Assembly: GCA_036417435.1 (NCBI GenBank)
Contig: CM070902.1
Span: 134,281,886-134,345,885 of the forward strand
Source of the DNA: Inia geoffrensis
Taxonomy: Eukaryota; Chordata; Mammalia; Artiodactyla; Iniidae
Reading direction: 5' to 3'
Length of the DNA: 64,000 nucleotides
Positions 35,001 to 47,000 of the stretch are shown piece by piece. Both the position numbers and the translations under genes were made by a program. The notes beneath the pieces were generated by a model that saw nothing but the letters and a program-made list of their open reading frames with translations, did not search any database and was not told the DNA's origin. Numbering within the stretch: the stretch's first letter is position 1; each line of letters opens with the position of its first letter.

Positions 35001-38000
35001 GGAAAAGCACTGAGCTTCATTTAAAATAAAACAATCCCCTCTTATCCTACGAGTATCAACTAGCATCAGCTGTATATCTCCTTGAGATGAGTAAGTCTGC
35101 TAGTATCAAAAGGAGGAAAAAGTCCACATTTCACACAGGGGTACCTTGCTCATAATGAAGGGGACAGAAAATGCTACCCCAAAATATGCCTCCTTTGTCT
35201 TAAGGATTATCTTAAGCTGATTATTTTTAAGAAACGGCAGACACAGATGAAGCTCTGAAAACCAAGTAGGAGTTACCTTTTATAAGAGGTATTTACAATT
35301 ATAAGGGAAATCTCCATTTGTAAGGTTATATCCCTCTCTGTACCAGGATGATTCTAAATCTCTAGAAACTCTAATCAATGCAGAAGGCAAGCATAACAAA
35401 CTTATCCTTGTTTCCTGTGCTTTTCCTGGTCACCTCCCAGAACTATTGCCCCTCCCCCAACCCTCCCAATCTTCTTTGGTCTTTAGCTGGAGATATTATT
35501 TAAGAGGGTGGCTTAGGCCATTGTGGAGTTACTCTGCTTTCCTGGGTCTCTCCCATGTATACAGGAGGTATAATGTTATTAAACTTCTATTCGTTTTTCT
35601 CCTGTTAATCTGTCCTTTATTGGTGGAATCTCAGGCAAGAACCTAAAAGGGCAGAGGGAATATTTTTCCTCCCTTACATAACAAATACAGATTTCAAAGG
35701 GAAATATAAGAAAAACTTCAAGACATTAAGGTGATCCTAATTTTAGTGGCTACATCACTCTCACAAAAATGAGAGCATGTATTTGATTATAAAATCAAAC
35801 TTAACATTTTCTTTCTGCTGTCATTTATTACATTCAAGCAAGCCACCGAATAGCTGAGTGAGACAACTGGGCTTACCAGTGGAGTGTATCATCAGCGCAA
35901 GGCTTTTAAGATGCCTTGTTGACCGGTAGATCTTGTTATAGCCTCGGTTTCTTACTTTGCTGTGGTGATACTGGATGTATCGTTCAAGGAGGAAATGCAG
36001 AATCCACAAAATAACTTTTCCGAGGATTATGACTGTCTGAACTTTCAATGGGTTGGTATAGTTTCCTGGGCACTTGTCCTCAATTGGATTGGGGTAAGAA
36101 CAAAGCACACCTGTTAAAAATGCTAAAATAACAAACACAATCTGGTGGAAAGGAAAACAGTAGAATTAATATTCAATATTTGGATTTAAGAAACAATAAT
36201 GACCATCCCCAGCATATATTCTTATACCTATGACTTGCAGTATCCTACTTTTATGAGTTTAAAAATACTTTCTTTTTTGCCATTTTTACAAACTTTTTAA
36301 AAAGATAATCTGGAGAAAAATTTGCAGAAAATTTGGGAAACAGATAAAATCACAAATAAGAAAATAAAAATCACCCCAAATCCCATCTAACAAAGATGAG
36401 TACTTAATGTTAATTCCATTTCCTGCCTACTTCTCTTTTATTAAAAAGAGTAAAACCAGTTAATTTAGCACCTCAAAACTAATAAAAATTGTGAATTAAA
36501 AAAGCTTATTTCTAGCTTCAGTTTTAAGAGAACAAGAACAACTATCCAATTAGATTGACAAAAATTTAAAAGATTGATGTCAACATATGGACAAACAGAC
36601 AGTCTCATAAAATGCTGACTGGTCTGGGGAGTGCTGCTGAAAAATAATTTGGAAATATCTTGACCCAGAAGTCCTACCTTAGGACCCTATCACTCAGAAG
36701 TAAAAGCACAGTACCTAGCATATATGGACACATATATTTACTGCAGTGTTCTCTGTATTTGAAAAAAACTGTAAATTGCCCAAGTATATGTATGCATCCA
36801 TAGCAGAATATTTGAATAAATTAAGGTATACCCACTCACATAATAGAATGTTATTCAGCTATAAAAGAATTAACTAGGCAACTTCCCTGGTGGCACAGTG
36901 GTTAAGAATCCTCCTGCCAATGCAGGGGACATGGGTTCAATCCCTGGTCTGGGAAGATCCCACATACTATGGAGCAACTAAGCCTGTGCACCACAACTAC
37001 TGAGCCTGTGCTCTAGAGCTCACGAGCCACAACTACTGAGCCCTGGTGCCACAACTAATGAAACCCACATGCCTAGAGCCCGTGCTCAACAACAAAAGAA
37101 GCCACCGCAATGAGAAGCCCGTGCACCACAATGAAGAGTAGCCCCCACTCTCGTCACAACTAGAGAAAGCCCAAGTGCAGCAACAAAGACCCAACACAGA
37201 CAAAAAAAAAAAAAAAAAAAAAATTAACTAAAGCTCTATGTATTAGTTTGGGTGGATATCTATGATATGTTAAGGTTAAAGAAAGTAAGGTGTAAAGTAG
37301 TAGTTCAAAGTGTGATCTCCAGACCAGTTAGAAATGTAAATTTTCAGGCCCAAATCAAAATCTCTGGGGGTGTGGCCAGCAGCCTGTAGTGTAATAAGCC
37401 TGCCAGGGTATCTGGTGCATTCTCAAGTTTGAGGAACACTGCTGGTGAGTAATAAATACCATATTATCCAATCTTTTCTTTTTTGGAAATGGGGGACATC
37501 CTTTTATAACATGGTAATCTTTTTGTCTACATTTGTATGAACTTAACAAAAGACACTGAAAGAGATACAGTGAACTGACCCCATTTATTAACTCAGGGAG
37601 AAGGGGTGAAGCAGAGAAAAGGGAAGATTATATCTTTGTATACTCTGGTAATGTTTTACTTGTTAACCATAAGGCAGTATTATTCTATAATTTTTTAAAA
37701 AATCAAAGAAAATTTTAAATGCTGTCATTAGCATCCATCACCAAGCATCCAATAGCAGCCAATCTTAGCATGTAATAAATCTATTTAAAATTTATGTGGT
37801 TTGTCAAGAGCAGTAATATTTGCTATAGCAGCTCAAGATGCACATCCTCATAAAGCAAAAGTGGAAAAGTCAACATATTCCCTCTACTGTAATATACTGT
37901 ACATTGAACCCAACTGATCCATTTTATACAAAGTAGTATATAAAGACATTAGTTTTTCTTGTTCTTTAACATAAGATTTTCTTAGTCCTAAAATTAGGGC

Positions 38001-41000
38001 AATCAATCCCACAGTATCGAAGGCAGGCAATTTAATGTAAAGTTTTTTTTAAGTGGTGTGTGTGTGTACTGTACATACATAAAGAGTATGTTATACTCTT
38101 TATATAATTTATAATTATATAATTTATAAATTACATCAATACAAAGAGGCACAAGGAAAGAAGCGCTTCAGCTGTTATTTGGGGATCAGGAAGCCATGGC
38201 AGAATCAGGCCACTTACTAGATCTACATGAGGAAAACAGGTGCACCTCTGTCCTCAATGCACTCAGCTCTGAGCACAAGTCTTCCACAGTACACCTCACT
38301 GGAGCAGCAGCTGGGCCAGTCCTCAACCACATCCACCCTCCTCATGAACACCCAAGGAGTGGCGAGAATCTGCCTCCTTTTGATCTTTCACATTGCCACA
38401 AAGAACAACTACAGCCCCTAGTGTTTGAGACTGCACAGTAACCAAAATGAGGAAATAATTAACAGACTTGGAGCAGAGCCCCCAGTAAGCCTATAAGACC
38501 ATTCATACATGTGTCTTGTTTTGTTTTTATGACGCTGAACTTTATTTATTTATTTTTACTGAGGGATATAATTGACATGTATAAGTTTAAGGTGTGCAAT
38601 GTGTTGATTTGAAACATTCATATATTGCAGAATGATGGCCACCGTAGCTTTAGCCAACACCTGTATCACGTCACATAATTACCATTTCTTTTTTGTGGTG
38701 AGAGCAATTAAGATATCTAGTCTCCTAGCAACTTTGAAATTTATAATATTAGTGTTGACTATAATCACTACTCTATGCATTAGATCTCCAGGATTTATTT
38801 ATCTAGTGGTTGCAACACACATTTTTAAAAATCCCCAGACATTTGTAATTTTATCATATAAAATATGGGGCAACAGTACACTGATTTCTCTGCTTAACAC
38901 TATTTCCTAGGTATAAATAAATAGATAAATTTCCATGTCAACATATGTAGATTTATTTGTATCTTTTTTTGTTTTTATAACTGAAAAAATAATACATGCA
39001 TATGATAAAAAAAATTCAAATAGTACAAAAAGTAAACATTAAAATATATTAGGTGTCCCTTCCATTGAGGCACTCAGTGCAACTAGCATTAAAAGGGTCT
39101 TGTGGGGCTTCCCTGGTGGCACAGTGGTTGGGAGTCCGCCTGCTGATGCAGGGGACATGGGTTCGTGCCCCGGTCTGGGGGGATCCTACATGCCGCGGAG
39201 CAGCTGCGCCCGTGAGCCACGGCCGCTGAGCCTACGCGTCTGGAGCCTGTGCTCCACAGCGGGAGAGGCCCGCGTACCGCAAAAAAAATAATAATAAATA
39301 AATAAAAATAAAATAAAAAATAAAAAAAGGGTCTTGTGAATGCTTCTGGAAATATTCTATTACAGAATACAAGAATAAATGTTAAAAGTTTCCAGTACCA
39401 ATTCCAATGTGTTTGTGGGGGGGAGGGAACGGCGGAGGGGGGCGGCAAATCTCTGACACCAACTGGGAGCTCAACTGGTGAAATGTGTGTGTTGATGAAG
39501 ACAGCTCAACTCAATTCTGACACTACCTGGAGAGAGCATCAGATCCCATGGGTTGAAGGCTCAGTCCCACAAGACTGCCCTCACTTAAGATGCTAACTGC
39601 AAGTCCAAGCTGTCACCAGTGCTTCTTACCCACTGGCTACAAATCAGAGGTTCCCACAACCCCCTCCTTGGACTTTAGATACCACTTGCAAATCCAGGTT
39701 GTTACCTGCACTTCGGACTGACAGGCTATAAATCAGAGGTTCCCATCAACTCCTTCTTGGGTTCAACTAGTTTGCCAGACTGGCTCACAGAACTCAGGAA
39801 ACCTGTTTACTCACCACATTACCAATTTATTACAAAGGATATTAAAAGATACAAATCAATAGCCTGATGAAGACATACTTCCTGCCAGTTCCCAAACAAA
39901 GGAGCTTCTGTCCTGGTGGAGTCTGGGGGCCTGGCAGTGGTTCATAACAAGTGTTCTAGCTCACCAACCTGGAAGCTCTCTGAACCCCCTCCTTTTGGGT
40001 CTTTATAGAGGCTTCATTACATAGGCTTGGTTGATTAAATCACTGGCCATTGGTGGATGATTTAACCTCCAGCCCCTTTCCCATCCCCAGAGGCCAGGGT
40101 GTGGGACTGAAAGTTCCAACCCTTTGTTCCTGCTTGGTTCCCCTGGCAACAGTCCCCATCCTTAGGTGCTTTCCAAAGTCACCTCACCAACATAAATACA
40201 GCAGTGGTGGAAAGGGGATGTTATGAATATCAAGACACCCATTTCACCTTTATGACTTTGAAGCGATTTTAGGGACTAAGGACAAAAGACCAAAAATTAT
40301 AACAAAAGATGCTCCCATTGCTCTTATCACTCAGGAAATTCCAAGGGTTTTGGGAGCTATGAGCCAGAAACCATGGATGAAGACCAAAGACATATGAGAA
40401 CTATATTTTGATCATGTGAATGACCAAATATATTTCTTATAAGTCACAACATCACCCATATACACATTTCTCTCAACACCCTTTTAAAATGTACAAACAG
40501 GAGCATTCTGTACACACCACTGTAAACCTCATTTTTTTCCATTCAACAATGAACCGTGAAGGGTACACATCCACCCCAAATTTCTCTTCTAAGTTTCTCT
40601 TTTAATACTGTATAAGCATTCCTTCATATGGACAGGAGATACAAGGCATCTTCTGGATGGTGGCAGTTTGTAGTTTCCTCATATTACAGACAACATTGCT
40701 ATCATAAATGATATCCTTACATGTGTACAAATATGTCTACAATAAATTATTTGAAGTAGAGGTATGAGTAAAAAAGTATGCACACTTTAAATGTTAATAG
40801 ATATAGCCAAACTGCCCTCTGAAGAGGTTATAAATTTTTGAAAAACATCGCCTTTGGATGGATCACTTTCTCCCAGTCAACTTACATGTATCAACAAGAG
40901 AAGATTTGCAATGATGACTGTAGGAAGAGGCTGGAATCTGGGCCTAAAATGAGCGTGTAATGAGTGATGTGGGACATGCTGGGTGTCCAGAAGGGGGTCA

Positions 41001-44000
41001 TCTTCAATACTTTGGATGAGATCCAAGGAACCCTGAGGTGCAGAAAAAAGCAAGCTATAATCACCACTCTCTGGATTATGTTTCCAAGACAAATCTACTA
41101 AACTATAAAGCTTTAAAATTCATTACACAAATTATAGGCAAGAAAACACACTCCCGACCTAAAGCCAATTTTGAAAAAATACCATAAAGTTCTTGATGAC
41201 TACTGTAAACTGGTAAAAACATTATTAAAACAAGTAGAAGAAATCTTAATTCTTTATCTCCAAATGAGGTAAGACATAATGAGATTATGTATAAATAATC
41301 TCATTAATTATTAATCTCATTAATCTGAAGTAATTTTCTTCAAGCCCTCAAAACTTATTGATTTATTTAACATTATATACACACACACACGCACATATAT
41401 ATATATATTTACATTTCTGGCTGTGCCGTGCAGCATGTGGGATCTTAGTTCCCTTACTGGGGATCAAACCCGTGACCTCTGCAGTGGGAAGCACAGTTTT
41501 AACCACTGGACCACCAGGGTAGTCCCCAACATTATTTATTGATAAAAATTACATATGATTGCAATTCTTAAACTATATCTCGGTGTTCCACAAAATTTTG
41601 GAAAGCTGGTTGAGGCATTACTAAGAGGTCTCAAACAAACTTTCAATCATGAGAGAAATATGTTAGAGTGTTAATAGAAACAGATCACCCTGATAGACCC
41701 TCGAGATTTCGGTTTGTAGATACCAGATTCTCAATGAAAACAACTAGTTGCAATGTCACTGAAGTAGCCAGCAAAGGCTGAGCTGCAACCTCAAAATCTT
41801 GTTAGTCATGTTTAAAGTTAGGGTCTTGACAGGAACAGCATCTTAGGTATCTGGTGCATAAAACAATCTCTCAGTCTCAGAGCCTTACTGAAAACTGTTA
41901 CATATAAGGCACTGTTCCTGAAATAAAAGAATGTAAGACACAGTCCCTATTCAAAAGGAGATTACATTTTCATCGGGGAGGTTAGGATAAAGGCATGCAG
42001 GACTGAACAATATAAGAATGCACAATACAATATAGTGTGTGGCATATAATGGGGCAGTACATAATAAATTGGCAAATGAATAGGACAAATGATGCAAAAA
42101 AGTTAGGTTAGATAATTGCACTAGAACAAGAGGGAAATGAAAATTTAGTGGGAAAAGGGGAAGCCTGAGAATTGGATTTGGAGACAGAGGATATGGGCTC
42201 TTCACTTTGGAAGGGGTAGAGTGGGGATCAATGGTGTAAGGGCAGGCTGCTGTGCACCAGGATTATAAAGATAACACAGCAATCTGGGAAATGATCAGAT
42301 CTGGAATGGGCTTCTCAATTTCCACTCCCAGGCATTCAATGCTGCTGCAATTTTTTTAATTCAATGCCTAGATAGCTTCCTGTTTAGTTTGCCATAACTC
42401 ATGGAGCAATTCTGATGATTTCTATTCTCTTCAAGGCTCCTCTGCTTCTAGCTTTCTAGTTAGAGGCTGTCCCACCTCTACGGCTCTTCCCTTAACTAAT
42501 GTCCATGAACCTCTCCAGGCCATCCTTCCAGTCTCTGTGCCTCTTCATCCCTCCCCACCTGTCAAGTGTCTGTCTTAGCAAAAATGCTGCCTTCTCTGAT
42601 GCCTCAATGCTGTTCCTTTTTCATCTGACATTGTAGTTTTTATTTCTGCAAGTTTGAGTGGGTTTATTTTATATCTCCCATGTGTCTTTTTAATCTTTGG
42701 AACATATAGAAAACAGTTATAATTTTTTAAAATGTCGTTTGCTATTTCTAGCATGTCATTTTTGAATCAGTTTTAATTGACTCATTATGTCATATTTCCC
42801 TGTCTCTTTGCATGCTTGATCATTTTTTCCACTTTATTGAGATATAATTAACATGTCACATTGTATAAGTTTGCATACCATGAGTTGTTTTGATACACTT
42901 ATATACTGCAAAATGATTACCACCATATCATCACCTAACACCTCCACTAAATCACATAATTAGCAGTGCCTGGTAATTCTGGACTGGATGCCAGACATTG
43001 CAAAATTTACCTCTTTGGGTGCTGGACATTTTTGTATTCCTATATTATTGAGCTTTGTCCTGGGATTCAGTTAAGTCACTTGAAACAGTTTGATCTTTTT
43101 GGTCTTTCTTTTAAGGTGCTTTCTTAGGTGGGACCATACCATGTTTGGTCTAGTGCTAATTATTCCCCACAAGTGAGGCAAGACCTTTCTGAAAACCTAA
43201 TACCCTGTGATTATGAGGTTTCCAGTCTGGCTGGAAGAACAGGCCCTACTCCTGGCCCTGCATGACAGTACTGCTCCCTCTGGTCTTTCTGAGTGTTTTT
43301 TTTCCCCAGTCCTCAGGGAGTTTCCTCAGAGGCATGAAGAACAGGACTCAGCTGAATACCTGAGGGGACTCTGCACCTCTTCCGAGCTCTCCCTCTGCGC
43401 AGCGCTCTTTCTGGGTTCTCTGTCTTGTGAACTCCAGCTGCTTCGGTATCCCCAGATTCAGCTCCATCTCCTCACCTCGGGCTCTGCTGAAGCCCCACTT
43501 GGGCCCCCTTCCTCTGCCCACCCTGAAAACTCTCTCAAGGCAGTGAGCTGGGGCAATCATATGGCTCACGTCACTTGCTTCCCATCTCTCCAAGATCACT
43601 GTCCTTTGTCGCCTGATGTCTATGATCTCAACAAGTATTTTTTCATATATTTTTTGTTCTGTTTCATTTTTGGGGGCTTTTTTGCTTTAAAACATACTCT
43701 CTATTTTTTTCTCCAATTATAAAAATAATACATCTTCCAAACAGATAGCTTAGGAAGCACAAAAAATCACCCAGGAAAACGACAACAAAAGCCCCTCCAT
43801 CCCACCAGCCAGAGATAAGCGCTGCTGGTGTCTGTGACAAAGGTGCACCTGAGGCCATGCACCATGTACAGATGATGCCTTTTAAGTCCAGGCAGAAGAC
43901 AGAAGAACTCACACTAGAAGGAAGGCTGCAGTAAGGCTCCAAAGTTTCTGCACGTAAAACAGTAACCTTAAAGTCTCCCCTTGACCATTTTTGATGCTGC

Positions 44001-47000
44001 AGGTCCCCACCCACCCGGGGACACAGGAAGAGCACGTCCCGGCTCCCTGGGGACAGGGCTGGTCTCTCCGCCTCTCAGCCAGACGCCCACATCCATGGCC
44101 ACATAAGATGCCCCAGGGCTCCACGGGGCATAGCGGGGACTTGCAGGCAGGGACCCCGAGACTGTGGGTGCGACCGGCATTCCAGAGCAGGCAGCAGGAG
44201 ACAGGGCTGGAGTCCCAGCTCTGCCACCCACTGCCCTTGGACCAGGCAGTCTCTTGGGCCTCAGTTTCCTTGTCTATAAAATGGGAATAACGCCTACCTC
44301 ATGGGCTCTTGAAGGGACTAAATAAAACATGAGAAGCAGGTCACAGCACTGGCACATCTCAAGGGTCAATAAATGTCACAGTACCCATCACTCCTTCCCA
44401 TTAACCTGCTTCGTGTCAACCCTGTGGCTCTCATTTAAAAAAAAAAACTGTCCCTCTGAGCGCTGACCAAAGCCCGGGGGGTAAAGGGGAGGTTTATCTT
44501 ATCCAGAGCCAACCTGAGTCTAGATCCAGCCAGGTCTGCCAGGTGACGAGAACCCGTGAGCCAGGGGCCTGGACCCTGGACCAGAGAAGAGCAGACTGGT
44601 GAGGGCTCTGCCAGGGCCGCGTTCACGCTGCAGAGCAGACAGGGCCCAACAAAGGATGGGCCTGTGTGGGGGGGCCCCGTGGGGGGCACCGAGGCTACCT
44701 GGCAGGCCTCGGGGGAAGGAAGCCCTTTCACCGGCCAAGCTGGAACCCTCCCTGCAAAACAATGAATCCCCCATCATTGTTTTGCCTTTAATCACATTTT
44801 TAAACACTTGACAAAACAACATCTGTTCCCTGATGTTTTGTCTTTGTGCGTCTGTCATCCTCTAAATGAAAGTCCGGAACCTTCTGCAATAGTTTTAAAG
44901 TCAGGCTGGACGTTTAGTCATGAACAAAGCTGCTTAAATTTCCCTCTAATTGTCTCTAAGTCTTCATGAAGTTTATCATAAGTAGGGTCATCATAACAGA
45001 ATTTCTGAATCATTCCAATCAACGATTCTAAGACCTTCATCTTTTTACTGTCTTTCTCAGTGGCGTAGCCGTGCAGCAGACATCTCCAAGCAAAAGCAAA
45101 ACCTGGTAGCACCCGATCTCATATCTGATTCTAGCTCCATGTAACGTGCCATACTGTCTTCCTTCAATCATATCCAAACTACTTCCTTCTTCATAGCCCT
45201 CCTGATAACCTTCCCGTGAAACCGATCTTGGCAGGTGAAGTCCACTTCCGGGGGCGGCCGCGCCTGTTTTTTCATATATTATATACAGGTTTTTGGTTCT
45301 TTCAGGCATAAGGAAGGACAAGATATCAAAGTGGTTCGAATAAGGTGTGCTTCACAAGGGCAGGACTCTACATTATACTATGTTCTTTGTACCTTTAGTA
45401 CCTGATACACAGCAGGTACTCGATATGTGTGTTGAGTGAATGAAAGATGGCCCAACCTCTTGAACAGTTGGGATCTGGGAACTTTTTAAAAGGTAGCATT
45501 GAAACCCTGACTGTAAGACAATAGTCTACTTTATCTCCCACTCTTTCCCTTTCATGCACCTTCTCCTCTAGCCTGCGTGAGCTTTCTGGAATGACCCACA
45601 AATATCCTCTCTTATCTTTTTCAGAATCCAACTCATCTTTTGAAGTCCAACCAAAACTTATATTCTCTATAAAACTTGTCCTGCCAAGTGTTTTCTTTCT
45701 ACTTTAAAACTCCTAAAAAATTAATGCCCATAATATTAATTTGGAATATTTCTTATGCTGCCTTGTATTGATTCCTTTATGTGTATGCCTTTTGCTTTCC
45801 CTGACTACACTGAAGGGGCTGGGGACAATATGGTTTCTATGTCACTTTTTCAATGTTCATGAAATACAATGTATTTGGTGACTACATCAAATACACTGCC
45901 CTTTGGAGCCTATAGGAAATGTGGGAAAACCATACAAACAGCACCCTCTGGAACTCACCATCTGCAAGTGAAGATAGCTGTTGTTTTCTCCACACCATCT
46001 CCTCCCTCTTCTTTTGTGACAATAGCTACTTCCTTTGGGGACCCAATGTCTACCTCTGCATTAAGTCTCAAGGGGAACATCCTTTGATGCTCTTCACACT
46101 CCTCTGTCCTGGGGTGATCATGGAACCAAAAAGGACTGGGCCAATCCAACTCTCTCTCAGAGCAGCAAAGCAAACGGAGTCCATGGTTGAGGCGATCCAT
46201 CCCAGGACAGATTCTGAAAGGACCCCTGTCTCTGGATCCCTTGAGCTGCCCTTGTTTGGATCCTTTCAGAGGCCTAGGTGTTCATCTACCCTATATCCTT
46301 TCAAATAAATCCCTTTCTTCCTTAAAGTAGCCACAGTTGGTTCACCCACTTGCAAACAAAGAACCGTTAACTAAAAAGCCTTTGCCTCTTTTACTCATTT
46401 AGGTGTCTGGGCCTAAGACATGGCACACAGTTTTTAGCTTTCTACTGAGTGGCAGAAACCATATCCACAAAATATCAAAAGCAGGCGACTTGCTCAGATC
46501 TAAACCTATGTAGCTATTGGTGAAACATTACTCTCCAACTGTTTGGTGAAACAAATTTCTAGGGTTGTACTAAACCTAACGCTAAAAGCTACAGACCCAA
46601 GAACGCTGGGGCAGCTTAGCACCAACCAAGAAGCATTTACTGCACACATTTTGATGAGTCTCTAATTTTCCTCTTACTCATTTTCTCCACACATTGTCAG
46701 TTCATGAATCTCACTCTTAAAAAATTTAGAAACAATCAGTTTTTCTTTAAATATATATGAATCTCAAATCTACTTCCAGGTGTTACAGTTAGCTTTCCAT
46801 GTTCTCAACTGAAAAAAAATAGAATTTTTTAGTCTTATCATTAGAAATTGTTCGGTCTTTATTTAGTCAAGATAATTGAACTATAGTCACTATTTGCACA
46901 AGAATCTAAGGTCTTGTGTAGGGCTGGAACTGTGTTTCATGTGTCTTGCCTGATGCACTTCATTCAGTGGTAGGATCACAGTAATATTCCTGTAATCTAT

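Noticed and set aside
43207..43722. 171-codon plus frame
   Set aside because: It lies in an antisense L1M 3' region and shows no protein family pattern.
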